Positions 15,960 to 23,937 of a stretch of DNA of 64,000 nt are shown in pieces. The position numbers and the translations under genes are program-made. Origin of the DNA: Aquibacillus halophilus (GTDB taxonomy: Bacteria; Bacillota; Bacilli; Bacillales; Amphibacillaceae); NCBI RefSeq assembly GCF_009649745.1, contig NZ_WJNG01000016.1, positions 46,285-110,284 on the forward strand, given 5' to 3'. The stretch's first letter is position 1, and every line of letters starts with the position of its first letter. Under the pieces are notes generated by a model. It was not told the DNA's origin, made no database searches, and saw only the letters and a program-made list of their open reading frames with translations.

Positions 15960-16262
15960 ATGACAAATCAAAAGAAACCAAATTGGCAGGAATTTGAAAA
16001 CTTCTTTTCTAACTTTAATCCGTTTTCCGAGGCGAAAAAAATTCCGAGTGAAGATCTAACAAGCTACATGGAACAGTTTAATTCAACTTATTCAAATCTT
16101 TATCCGAAAATTGAGGAAAAAGAAGAACAATATCATTTAAGTTTAGACTTACCTAATACTATAGCTATTGATAATATTAGCTATTCAATTAGTGAGAAAC
16201 AAAAGCCTTCTGGCAAGAAGCAAAAAACTTTAGAAATAGTTATACCAAAAAACAAAGAGTAA
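15960..16262 (+). CDS. Short Hsp20/GerT-like cluster protein
   Basis: 100 residues. N-terminal FENFFSNFNPFSEAKKIPSEDLTSYMEQF resembles the start of Bacillus GerT/spore-coat small heat-shock-like proteins, and EEQYHLSLDLPNTIAID resembles the first strands of an alpha-crystallin domain. The domain is cut short relative to the usual ~150 residues: only about 45 residues follow. It sits 10 bp after a GerP-like gene with AGGTGAG upstream. A coat protein involved in germination is plausible; the family call is weak. Confidence 0.45.
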   Translation: MTNQKKPNWQEFENFFSNFNPFSEAKKIPSEDLTSYMEQFNSTYSNLYPKIEEKEEQYHLSLDLPNTIAIDNISYSISEKQKPSGKKQKTLEIVIPKNKE

Positions 16263-16291
16263 GGCGCTATTTATTAGCATCTTACTTTTTT
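16258..16291 (+). terminator. Terminator of the plus-strand GerP-like arm
   Basis: GTAAG-GCGCTA and TAGC-CTTAC with a T6 run, overlapping the stop codon of the preceding gene. Confidence 0.75.
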
Positions 16292-16368
16292 GTTTTGAAT
16301 TAATTTCCACGACATTTACTAAAAGGATATTACTTTTCTAGTATTTTAAAGGTTTATTTAACAAACTC

Positions 16369-16824
16369 TTAAAAAGGTTTTAAAATCATCAGGATAATAA
16401 TTATGATAAAGATTAAATTCTCCAAGTGCTCAAACCCAAATAACACTTTGGATAAGTGGTTATATTCTTTGGGTATCTTCTCTCCACTAGTGGACATCAA
16501 TAATTCTTTTATGGGGTTGAAGTAACGTTTTAATACGAGTGGTCCCATCGCAAGGGCGATTAAGAATAAGATAAGACTGGTAACATACCATCCCATCTGA
16601 AATAAATATGGTCTAAGCACTCCCATTAATAGCCCTGTTACTAGAAGTAAAGTCCCCCCTATCATGACAAAAATGTGTAATTTATGTCTAATTGCGTATG
16701 CATGCTTTAATTCAGATAGGTTTGTAGCAGTTTTCGGGATCATTGTTAAGATAAACCCAGGCCCCATTCCTAAAATTGCTGAAAAGATATGTATAAATAC
16801 TAAATAATAATAAAACTGATCCAT
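16369..16824 (-). CDS. DUF2269-like integral membrane protein
   Basis: About 151 residues with four membrane segments. FIHIFSAILGMGPGFILTMI at the start, RHKLHIFVMIGGTLLLVTGLLMG in the middle and a His-containing last helix resemble DUF2269 proteins, whose histidines suggest possible haem or redox association. Function unknown. The stop is convergent with the GerP-like arm and no partner gene is adjacent. A GGAGGAGAAC ribosome site precedes ATG 16824. Confidence 0.7.
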   Translation of the reverse strand: MDQFYYYLVFIHIFSAILGMGPGFILTMIPKTATNLSELKHAYAIRHKLHIFVMIGGTLLLVTGLLMGVLRPYLFQMGWYVTSLILFLIALAMGPLVLKRYFNPIKELLMSTSGEKIPKEYNHLSKVLFGFEHLENLIFIIIIILMILKPF

Positions 16825-17178
16825 TGTTCTCCTCCACTGATTCTAAAGATAATACTATTTTATAATACAGGGTCAATATATGATGTGATATTTATCAATG
16901 AAATAGAAAATTTAAATATTTCTCAATCCCTCACAATGACAAATATTATATATAGGAAAACTATAAGCTAACCACTTTATACTTGTGGGGATATGTGTAA
17001 AATTATGAAGATACAAAAAAAGAAGGTCACCACAGATGTTTGAATACTCGCTATACCTCTAAATGGATTGGCTTTATTTAAAAGGAAAATGTTCAAATTC
17101 GTTGAATTAAATATACTGTGACTTAAATTTGTTGTTACAGAAATAGTCGAACATACTTATTAGGGGAGGATTAATAGT
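16825..17178. other. Intergenic region without a supported gene
   Basis: 354 bp between divergent small membrane-protein genes. AT-rich, with short open stretches lacking ribosome sites. No RNA motif or repeat seen. Confidence 0.45.
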
Positions 17179-17457
17179 ATGACAAGAGAAAAGTTACGTG
17201 GTGTAATTTATTTAGGAACTTTTATCGGTATAATTGGCTTAATAGCGCTATTTTCAAGTGTTTATTTCGGATCTTCTCTTGCAAGTACGTGGTTGAGTAA
17301 TCAAGGTTCGGCTGATACCTCTACTTATCTAGTCATCCTGGAAAGCTATATAAATATTTTTTTAGTTGTTGGAGGGATACTAATGGGCTTTGGTTTATTC
17401 TTAGTAGTTTTTACATATTTTAAATTACATAATTGCAATAAGGAAGATTTGTCTTAA
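17179..17457 (+). CDS. Small two-helix membrane protein
   Basis: 92 residues with two clear membrane helices, at about 10-30 (IYLGTFIGIIGLIALFSSVYF) and 58-82 (INIFLVVGGILMGFGLFLVVF), a short outward loop and a cytosolic tail containing one Cys. GGGGAGG lies 10 bp upstream of the ATG. I do not recognise a family. Confidence 0.65.
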   Translation: MTREKLRGVIYLGTFIGIIGLIALFSSVYFGSSLASTWLSNQGSADTSTYLVILESYINIFLVVGGILMGFGLFLVVFTYFKLHNCNKEDLS

Positions 17458-17523
17458 TGTTTATGACAATTTGATAGAGGAAATACTAAACACCCATATT
17501 GATGAGTTACGTTTCATTGTTAT

Positions 17524-17997
17524 TTAATATGAATCGACAGATTTAAATTTTCTTCTAATAAAATCAGCAGATACTGGATTTAGTTCTAATTCTCTTGCTC
17601 TCACAGAAAGTTGTCCAATATGGTGAATCTCATGAGCAATTATATGATGAATTAGTTCATCCTTAGTAAATTCCTCACCCCAAGGTACTGAAACAAGTTC
17701 GTTTTTTGTTTGATTCATGTAGGTTTGTAAAAAATCAGCTATATCAATACGAAAAGTATCTGAAAGATAGTTGACTTTCTCAAGGGTATTATATTTAGTA
17801 AACTCAATGTCTATATTTTCTTTACCTTGGATATGACGAATCCAACTATGCTCCACATCAACAATATGAAAAAGTGTATATAAGATGCTTCCAACTCCAC
17901 CGATACGGTCTTTAACTAACTCTTCGGCTGTTAGTTGGTTACACCAATTAAACCACTCATCTCTGACTTGCCAATTATACTCAAAAAATTTCAGCAT
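17524..17997 (-). CDS. DinB family protein
   Basis: About 157 residues, the standard size for the four-helix DinB/YfiT fold. The three metal-ligand histidines fit HIVDVEHSW (near residue 45) and HHIIAHEIHHIGQL (near 118-131). Such proteins are metal-dependent, often thiol-transferase-like or DNA-damage inducible. ATG 17997 is preceded by AGGGGGAG; the longer frame to 18027 is unlikely. Single gene. Confidence 0.85.
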   Translation of the reverse strand: MLKFFEYNWQVRDEWFNWCNQLTAEELVKDRIGGVGSILYTLFHIVDVEHSWIRHIQGKENIDIEFTKYNTLEKVNYLSDTFRIDIADFLQTYMNQTKNELVSVPWGEEFTKDELIHHIIAHEIHHIGQLSVRARELELNPVSADFIRRKFKSVDSY

Positions 17998-18158
17998 TAT
18001 TCTCCCCCTAATAATAGTTAGTATCATATAAATATTAGCTTTTTACATTGTTAATTCCTTCTTATTAGGAATTAAGATTAGATTATAATTTAAAATTTCG
18101 GAATATCGTGATATCTAATCAAGAGCTTGACTTAATCCAAAAGGAAGGAGTGGCTGAT

Positions 18159-18284
18159 ATGTGGATTAAAATATATGAGGTTATCAATCAATTAATTGGT
18201 TTAGTAGGAGTTATTGAAATTACAGTTAACAAATTAAAAATTGTATTTCCAAACACTGTAAATGTATTGGGGATTATTCTATGA
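18159..18284 (+). CDS. 41-residue ORF coupled to an acetyltransferase gene
   Basis: Starts at ATG 18159 with a strong AAGGAAGGAGTG site and ends CTATGA, sharing its stop with the ATG of the next gene. The peptide is mostly hydrophobic (INQLIGLVGVIEITVNKL) without a clear signal. It is either a small membrane-associated protein or a leader whose translation sets acetyltransferase expression. Too short for routine gene calling. Confidence 0.55.
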   Translation: MWIKIYEVINQLIGLVGVIEITVNKLKIVFPNTVNVLGIIL

Positions 18285-18751
18285 GAAATTTGATAAGACT
18301 GGAAAAAGTTTCACTAGAGAATAGGTCAAGATATATCGATTATCTACTGCTAGCTGATGATAGTTTGGTTGAGGTTAATAAGTACATAAAAGATGGTGAC
18401 ATGTATCTAATTCACTTTGAAGATAATGTAACTGGTATCATGCTATTTACTTTTCATCCTGACCTTGTCGTTGAATTAAAGAATATTGCATTAGTTAGTA
18501 AGTATAGGTGTATAGGAATGGGCAAAACAGTGATAACTGAATCATTTGAGATCTATAATAGAAAGGGTTTTAATAAAATGGTTGTCGGAACAGCTAATTC
18601 TAGCATTGGTAATTTGATTTTCTATCAAAAGGCAGGTTTTAGAATGACTGAAATAAAGAGGGGTTTTTTCGAAAAATATGCTAATCCTATTTTCGAAAAC
18701 GGTATTAAAGCTGTAGATATGATAATGTTCGAGAAAGATTTAACTTCTTGA
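18281..18751 (+). CDS. GNAT family N-acetyltransferase
   Basis: About 156 residues. The acetyl-CoA loop is KYRCIGMGKTVI near residue 74, a divergent Q/RxxGxG/A, and GTANSSIGNLIFYQKAGFRM is the typical C-terminal helix-strand signature with the family Tyr. The ATG overlaps the stop of the 41-residue ORF, and no other ribosome site is visible, so it depends on coupling. Acceptor unknown. Confidence 0.8.
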   Translation: MRNLIRLEKVSLENRSRYIDYLLLADDSLVEVNKYIKDGDMYLIHFEDNVTGIMLFTFHPDLVVELKNIALVSKYRCIGMGKTVITESFEIYNRKGFNKMVVGTANSSIGNLIFYQKAGFRMTEIKRGFFEKYANPIFENGIKAVDMIMFEKDLTS

Positions 18752-18859
18752 TAAGGGCTTGAAGAACAATCGTAGGTACTACTGATAGATTTCAAAATTA
18801 CTAAGCCAAACATGCTATGCCCCTTTTAAAAAAACATCAATAGCATGGGAGTGAAGGTA

Positions 18860-19305
18860 ATGATTAAGGCTGTCCTATTTGATTTAGATGGTACACTTTT
18901 AGATCGAGATGCTTCAGTGAAAATTTTTATTAGAAAACAGTATGAGCGATTTATCAAATGGTTTAGTAGAGGAGCTGAAGGGAAACAACCTTATTCTTGG
19001 TATTATTACAAATGGAAAATGTGAAAGCTTTAGGTATTGATAGATATTTCAAAACAATTCTTATATCTGAATGGGAAGGAATGAAAAATCCCGAACCGGA
19101 ACTTTTTAAAAAGGCTTTAATAGAACTTAACGTTTCTCCTATAGAAAGTATATTTGTCGGCGACCATCCTGAAAACGATGTTGAAGCTGCACAAAATATA
19201 GGTATGATAGGGGTTTGGAAAAAAGAATCTCAGTGGGATGATATTGGAGCAGATTTTATTATTGATGATTTGAAAGAAATTCTCTTAATAGTAGATATCC
19301 TCTAA
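18860..19305 (+). pseudogene. HAD-family phosphatase, internally deleted and frameshifted
   Basis: The start (ATG 18860 with GGAGTGAAGG) encodes MIKAVLFDLDGTLLDRD, the intact HAD motif I. Soon after, the frame runs into an early stop. Motif II (LGIITNG) appears in another frame near 18990, and motifs III and IV (KNPEPELFKKAL, FVGDHPENDVEAA) in a third. Most of the cap domain (about 75 residues) is missing. No single frame can encode an active enzyme. The ancestor was a phosphoglycolate-phosphatase/YjjG-like hydrolase. Confidence 0.85.
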
Positions 19306-19326
19306 CTATTATAAAGTTAGAGGTTG

Positions 19327-19638
19327 TCACGAGATTAGCTTAAGGCCCACTGCTGATGACAGTATTATAGAAATAAATAAAATTCTTTTCCATTCTTTTG
19401 GCTCGCCGTATAGTACCATTCCCATTATGGTGGAACCTACTGTGCCAATACCTGTCCAAATTCCGTAAACGGTACCCATGGGTAAAGTTTGCATAGCATA
19501 GGATAAAAGCGAAAGACTTGATCCAAATGTAATTATTAGATATAACAAGGCATCACGCTTGCCCATTGCCAATCTCTTTATATTTAGAACCCCTAGGACT
19601 TCTAAAATTCCCGCTATAATAATTGCTAACCAAGCCAT
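19327..19638 (-). CDS. ykkD: SMR family efflux subunit (YkkD-like)
   Basis: 103 residues, four membrane helices. The SMR glutamate is in the first helix (AIIAGILEVLGV), and TLPMGTVYGIWTGIGTVG is the family core. The two-gene arrangement and sequence resemble B. subtilis YkkC/YkkD, which function as a pair; paired SMR proteins export guanidinium-like or cationic compounds. It starts inside the stop of its partner (TAATG), so the two are coupled. No guanidine riboswitch is seen upstream. Confidence 0.88.
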   Translation of the reverse strand: MAWLAIIIAGILEVLGVLNIKRLAMGKRDALLYLIITFGSSLSLLSYAMQTLPMGTVYGIWTGIGTVGSTIMGMVLYGEPKEWKRILFISIILSSAVGLKLIS

Positions 19639-19979
19639 TATGTAACTCCTTTACTTTTTGAAGGCTCACTCGATACCTGCTTTAATCCAATAACTCCAAT
19701 AAGAAGCGTACCAATCAAAATAACTTTTAATAAATGGAATGGTTCCCCATATACAGTAATTTCCACAATGACCGTGCCTGCAGTACCAAGACCTGCAAAA
19801 ACAGCATAAACAGTGCCAATGGGAAGATGCTTTGCAGTAACTGGTAAAAGAATGAAGGTTGCAACAATTGCAATAATAGTCAATCCCCATTCTGTTATAC
19901 CTTCTGAATGTTTGAGACCAGCCACCCAGTACACTTCAAAAAGAGCTGCTAATACAACATATAACCAATATTTGTTCAT
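19638..19979 (-). CDS. ykkC: SMR family efflux subunit (YkkC-like)
   Basis: 113 residues with four membrane helices. VLAALFEVYWVAGLKHSEG carries the essential Glu of SMR transporters, and HLPIGTVYAVFAGLGTAGTV is close to B. subtilis YkkC. Its partner follows with 1-bp overlap, giving a heteromeric dual-topology pair. An Rrf2-type regulator is transcribed divergently 345 bp away. AAGGAGT precedes the ATG. Confidence 0.88.
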   Translation of the reverse strand: MNKYWLYVVLAALFEVYWVAGLKHSEGITEWGLTIIAIVATFILLPVTAKHLPIGTVYAVFAGLGTAGTVIVEITVYGEPFHLLKVILIGTLLIGVIGLKQVSSEPSKSKGVT

Positions 19980-20177
19980 ATTTTTACTCCTTGTTAAAGA
20001 CTTCTTTAAAAATACAAAAACGGATGGATCATAAATTTCCCACTCTGTTCAATGTTTTTTATCTTCTCACTAAATTTATTTTTTGTCCATTCGTAGAATT
20101 TGAGTGATAAATATTTAGTGGATTACCTATTGCCTTGCTAATCGGTATCGGATTATCTAAGAGCAGGAGGTTTGATA

Positions 20178-20224
20178 TTTTAAACTGTAACTATTATTAT
20201 TTCAGTTAATCGTTCAGTTTAAAA
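20178..20224. repeat. Inverted repeat between ykkC and the Rrf2-type gene
   Basis: TTTTAAACTG and CAGTTTAAAA, 10-bp perfect arms 27 bp apart, in the 345-bp divergent spacer (19980-20324), about 100 bp before the regulator start. Possible operator; otherwise the spacer contains only AT-rich sequence. Confidence 0.4.
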
Positions 20225-20324
20225 CTTATTTTGCTATGTACTCTTCATTCGGATTTTTTCTAACTGGACTTAGAATGATGCTTGATACACTTTAGCATCT
20301 AGAACAACATAGGAGGGGCAATTG

Positions 20325-20738
20325 ATGAATAGTGATTTTACATTAGCCGTTCATAGTTTAACGTTGCTCGCCACGCTACCAGACCGGATGTCTTCAAGTG
20401 ATGCAATTGCAGCGAGTGCTTCCGTCCATCCCGTTCGGATCCGTAAGGTGTTAAGTTTGCTTCGTAAACATGGATTTATTGAATCAAAGGAAGGAACTGG
20501 CGGTGGATTTATATTTTCATCGAACCCAAAAGTAGTTACTCTTAGGGAAATTTATCAGCTTACATCAGAGGGAACATTACAGCCTAAATGTCCACAGGTA
20601 AATGACAGTTGTGTGGTAGGATCAAATTTAGAAAATGTCCTTTATTCTATCTTTACAGATGGTGAAGAACACCTTGGTCAATTTTTAGGTCAATATAGTA
20701 TTGAGGATGTTGTAAACTCGGTTAAGCAAAAACAATAA
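20325..20738 (+). CDS. Rrf2 family transcriptional regulator
   Basis: About 137 residues. The winged-helix domain spans residues 1-75 with SSDAIAASASVHPVRIRKVLSLLRKHGFIESKEGTGGGF, the Rrf2 recognition helix and wing. Two cysteines (KCPQVNDSCVVG) remain near residues 88-94, but the three-Cys cluster of iron-sulfur IscR/NsrR members is absent. This resembles YwnA-type Rrf2 proteins. ATG 20325 has AGGAGGGGC upstream. It is divergent from ykkCD and may regulate them or itself. Confidence 0.88.
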   Translation: MNSDFTLAVHSLTLLATLPDRMSSSDAIAASASVHPVRIRKVLSLLRKHGFIESKEGTGGGFIFSSNPKVVTLREIYQLTSEGTLQPKCPQVNDSCVVGSNLENVLYSIFTDGEEHLGQFLGQYSIEDVVNSVKQKQ

Positions 20739-20890
20739 ATACAAGCCCATTTTTTGACTTAGGGTTTGTTATAGATGTAGTATACAAAGTCAAAGATATA
20801 TAGTTCACCTTAGGTAAAGCAGTATCAATTAAAGCTAACAAGGGGTAATTTAAATGTAATAAAATATATTACAGATAAGGTGGGATGTAG

Positions 20891-21388
20891 ATGAAGTCAA
20901 TCGCTCTTGATTTGAAACAAAAGGGTAGAAAAAATGACATAATGAACTTAGAAGAATATGGCATTGCGGTTCAAAAAAACCAGAGTGAAAGAATCTATAC
21001 ACCTGAGCAATCTACGAATGCCGCATTCTACTTAACAGAAGGATTTGTAAGACTTGTTAATCAACAGAATTGTATCACGAAAGTTATTGGATCACGTGAG
21101 TTTTTCGGGGATCGTTCGATATTCTCCTCGGAGAATATATATGCGGAAGCACTGACAAATATTAAATATGTACGTATAGATGAATCTAGCTACAAGCGCC
21201 TAATGGATGATAATGTAGAGCTTACAATGGATATTACTTCAAGCATATCTAAACATTACGCCTATTTGCAAAAGGAGCAAACTTTACTGTCCCGTTCTAA
21301 AGAACTTTTTGGACATATGAAAAGAGGACATTCACTATTGCCGCTACTGATCAATTGGAAAAAGGATTGCTCTATCTGTTTGAATTAG
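20891..21388 (+). CDS. Crp/Fnr-type cyclic-nucleotide-binding-like protein lacking HTH
   Basis: About 165 residues. A cNMP-binding beta-roll is seen around 40-115 (YLTEGFVRLV, then GSREFFGDRSIFSSENIYAEALTN) and a dimerisation helix at 125-145. The protein then ends without a DNA-binding domain. Just before the stop, another frame continues as TDQLEKGLLYLFELGRFL to a TGA at about 21402, so the C-terminal 20 residues may be frameshifted. It could be a decayed regulator or an HTH-less variant. Confidence 0.55.
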   Translation: MKSIALDLKQKGRKNDIMNLEEYGIAVQKNQSERIYTPEQSTNAAFYLTEGFVRLVNQQNCITKVIGSREFFGDRSIFSSENIYAEALTNIKYVRIDESSYKRLMDDNVELTMDITSSISKHYAYLQKEQTLLSRSKELFGHMKRGHSLLPLLINWKKDCSICLN

Positions 21389-21459
21389 GACGATTTTTGT
21401 GATTTGAAAGTACATTGTACTAATTAATTCAGTTCTAAAAATTAGAGGAGGGGAAATTA

Positions 21460-21846
21460 ATGGAAGTCAATAAGAAGTTAAATCTATCTGTTGGAGATTG
21501 GGTCAAGGGCGTTTCAAAAAATGGAGAACTGGTACATGGGTACTTGGAGAGTTTCCAACCAAACAATTCAAAAGTAGTTTTAAAAGTTGTAGTTAGTGAT
21601 AACGAGCGAATCATTGGCAATACTGTACGTTTTGATGAACAGGATATTGAGAAAATTGATACTACTTTTAAAAATACGGAAAAACAGCTTGAAGACTTAA
21701 TTGATTTGGCCCTATCCACTAGGGATCATAGCTGGTTCATGGAGTTATCAACGGAATTAAAGGCTTATAAGCAAGATGATAACACTTCTTCTAAAACGAA
21801 AAAACGTTCTAAAAACAATGGAAAACTAAGAAATAAATCATTTTAA
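21460..21846 (+). CDS. IDEAL-domain protein
   Basis: 128 residues. An SH3-like N-terminal part (LSVGDWVKGVSKNGELVHGYLESF) is followed near residue 68 by EKQLEDLIDLALSTRDHSWFMELSTEL, an IDEAL domain (normally ending in A-L-x3-D-x2-F-x2-L-S-x-E-L). The last 25 residues are basic and disordered. IDEAL domains occur in Bacillus competence and stress proteins (ComK, YpiB); the role here is unknown. GGAGGGG lies 8-9 bp before the ATG. Confidence 0.8.
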   Translation: MEVNKKLNLSVGDWVKGVSKNGELVHGYLESFQPNNSKVVLKVVVSDNERIIGNTVRFDEQDIEKIDTTFKNTEKQLEDLIDLALSTRDHSWFMELSTELKAYKQDDNTSSKTKKRSKNNGKLRNKSF

Positions 21847-21855
21847 CAGATTATG

Positions 21856-21897
21856 TCAGGCACGTTTTGTCGGAATATTCCTACAAAACGTGCCTGA
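21856..21897. terminator. Terminator with 15-bp arms
   Basis: TCAGGCACGTTTTGT and ACAAAACGTGCCTGA form a perfect stem around a 12-nt loop after the IDEAL gene. Confidence 0.75.
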
Positions 21898-21943
21898 TGT
21901 TATTTGGTTTAAATATCAACGATTATATAGATAGCTAGTTTTT

Positions 21944-22270
21944 TATTCTAAAACATCAGAATGCTGCTTTTTTGTATCCGAATTAATTGGTGAAGAGACA
22001 CCAGCGTTTCTTATTTCTTCATCACTAATACCTTTTATTAACATAGGATTGAAATTGTACCAGATTTTTTCAACTCTAGTTGTAACAGTTCCTGCTTGCT
22101 GCTTTTAATGATAACTGTTGGCCTATAATTTGATTCACAAATGAATTGAAGTGGTTTTGATTTAAAGGATATAGATAGTTCCTACTCTTTATTAATTTTT
22201 CCAAAATTGGATCTGTTTTGGATAAGGATTTAAGTCTTACATCTTCTGAAGTAAACTAGAGTTTATCCAT
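21944..22270 (-). pseudogene. AlkA-type DNA glycosylase remnant
   Basis: ATG 22268-22270 with an AGGAG site is followed by an in-frame TAG at codon 5. The next residues (KTDPILEKLI, then NHFNSFVNQIIGQQLSLKAA) match the N-terminal part of the HhH glycosylase domain of AlkA-like 3-methyladenine glycosylases. A frameshift then leads to TRVEKIWYNF and GISDEEIRNAGVSSPINSDTKK, the next expected helices. The catalytic hairpin-helix-hairpin and Asp are missing. It is a truncated, doubly broken gene. Confidence 0.8.
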
Positions 22271-22473
22271 TTTTATCTACTCCTGAGGTTAAAGATTTTA
22301 TCTTTTATCTATATAATTATTTAAAGGGAATAATATTATCACATACAACAAAACACGGATCTACAGGTAGTGTAATCCGTGTTGAATGGGTCCATTTCTA
22401 ATAGTAAATATCAGCCTTTTATTTTGATGTGGTGTGAATAGTAGTGTTAATAAAAATGGTTTTTGGGGGCTAA

Positions 22474-22773
22474 TTAACTAAAGATTCTGATAAGGCTTGT
22501 AATAGCAGCAATCGAACTGAGGCCAGTACCAATCACCCATTTTATCATCATTACTTGTGTGTTTTTAACATAGACTTCCATTTTTTCATGATAATAATCT
22601 AAGTCTGCTTTTGTAACGAGTTGTTTGTCTTTAATCAACTGTTCAACAATATCCTTAACTTCTTCACTTCCAGTTTTGGTGTTTAGAAATTCTTCAATTT
22701 CATCTGCTGTTGATTCAAGATCCTCTAGCTTATCCTCTATCATTTTTTGTTTCGCATATAAATCCTTAATCAT
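22474..22773 (-). CDS. Coiled-coil protein with C-terminal membrane anchor
   Basis: About 99 residues. Residues 5-70 are predicted helical and highly charged (MIEDKLEDLESTADEIEEFL), then one hydrophobic helix (MMIKWVIGTGLSSIAAITSLI) anchors the C-terminus. The architecture resembles phage or prophage holin-accessory and DUF1640-type proteins, but no family is certain. ATG 22773 has AAAGGGGTG upstream. Single gene. Confidence 0.6.
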   Translation of the reverse strand: MIKDLYAKQKMIEDKLEDLESTADEIEEFLNTKTGSEEVKDIVEQLIKDKQLVTKADLDYYHEKMEVYVKNTQVMMIKWVIGTGLSSIAAITSLIRIFS

Positions 22774-22957
22774 TATCACCCCTTTCACAGTTTCTATCTC
22801 TAATAGGGACCCCCATTAATAACATATTCATAATTAATGAGGCACGGAAAGGCACTTGTCCACTTGTTATTAAAATAGACATAGGGGTAAACTATGAGTG
22901 TGTATGAATCGTTTACGCAATTATAAATATAAATAAACTTATTAAGGATGGTTTGTT

Positions 22958-23623
22958 ATGAATATTAGAATTGAACTAACATATAAAACTCCAAAGGGAA
23001 CAGAAACAATATTTAGCTCAGATATAATGCGTGCGGAAAAAGCGATACTAATTGCGGAAGATTTGGAAAAAAACGGACGAGCAAAAAACCTGATGTTTGT
23101 GGATGGTCATGAAACAACATGGTCGATGAAAGATTTAAAGAAATATATGAAGGGAATTGAAACTGAACCACATAATGCAACTGTGTATTTTGATGGTGGT
23201 TTTGATTTAGGAACAAAAAGATCTGGCTTAGGTTGTGTTATTTATTATGAACAGAATGGAAAGTCTTTTCGCCTTCGGAAAAATGCTTTAGTAGGAGAGT
23301 TGAACACAAATAATGAGGCTGAATACGCGGCATTTTATTTAGGGTTACAGGAACTTGAGCTCTTAGGTGTTCACCATCTACCTGTGACATTTATTGGGGA
23401 TTCTCAGGTAGTTATTAACCAGTTACTTGGGGAATGGCCATGTGTAGAAGATGAGTTAAACAGATGGGCAGATCGAATTGAGGTAAAACTCGAGCAGTTA
23501 GGAATTACCCCAGAATACAACACCGTTTCAAGAAAGAAAAACCGGGAAGCCGACCAACTAGCAACACAGGCTCTAAAAGAAATTGAGATAACTAGTACAA
23601 TGGAGCTAGGACACGAACAATAG
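22958..23623 (+). CDS. Reverse-transcriptase-like / RNase HI family protein (YpeP-like)
   Basis: About 221 residues: an N-terminal region of 70 residues, then an RNase H type I domain. Active-site residues are visible: D in VYFDGGFD (near 77), E in NNEAEYAAF, D in GDSQVV, and D in READQLA. B. subtilis YpeP/YpdQ have the same composition. Probable RNA-DNA hybrid nuclease. A terminator with 14-bp arms follows. Confidence 0.85.
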   Translation: MNIRIELTYKTPKGTETIFSSDIMRAEKAILIAEDLEKNGRAKNLMFVDGHETTWSMKDLKKYMKGIETEPHNATVYFDGGFDLGTKRSGLGCVIYYEQNGKSFRLRKNALVGELNTNNEAEYAAFYLGLQELELLGVHHLPVTFIGDSQVVINQLLGEWPCVEDELNRWADRIEVKLEQLGITPEYNTVSRKKNREADQLATQALKEIEITSTMELGHEQ

Positions 23624-23647
23624 CTGGATTGGTTGTCTTATAAAAAA

Positions 23648-23680
23648 TGCAAGGTACTTTCCTAGAGAAAGTACCTTGCA
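23648..23680. terminator. Intrinsic terminator
   Basis: TGCAAGGTACTTTC/GAAAGTACCTTGCA, 5-nt loop, shared by convergent genes. Confidence 0.8.
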
Positions 23681-23709
23681 TAATTAAAATATTTTTTATT
23701 TTTCAAACT

Positions 23710-23901
23710 CTATTTTAGTGTTCGATTGAATTTTTCCATTTCGGGATCCTTCTTTAATGATTTCACATGAAAAGGATTAGCTGAATTGTTCTTTACATCC
23801 TTGATACCAATTTCTTTGCCAACTGGATCAGAAATTATTCCCTCTTGTTCCCCATCAAAGTGTGGGTCCTGTTCGACATTTTCGCTTCTTTTGGTCAACA
23901 C
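23710..23901 (-). CDS. Small hydrophilic hypothetical protein
   Basis: About 63 residues, charged, no membrane segment, likely disordered. GTG 23901 follows AGGGGG at 5 bp; TTG 23898 and GTG 23907 are alternatives. It lies 36 bp after a gene of similar small, acidic character, so the two may be co-transcribed. I do not recognise it; size and composition suggest a sporulation- or stress-phase small protein (guess). Confidence 0.5.
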   Translation of the reverse strand: MLTKRSENVEQDPHFDGEQEGIISDPVGKEIGIKDVKNNSANPFHVKSLKKDPEMEKFNRTLK

Positions 23902-23937
23902 ATTCACCCCCTAAGGTTTAGGATGCTAAAAAAGGTC

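Noticed and set aside
19980..20100. Guanidine riboswitch before ykkC
   Set aside because: The conserved ACGG/ACGR and GGGA-type blocks of the ykkC classes are absent.
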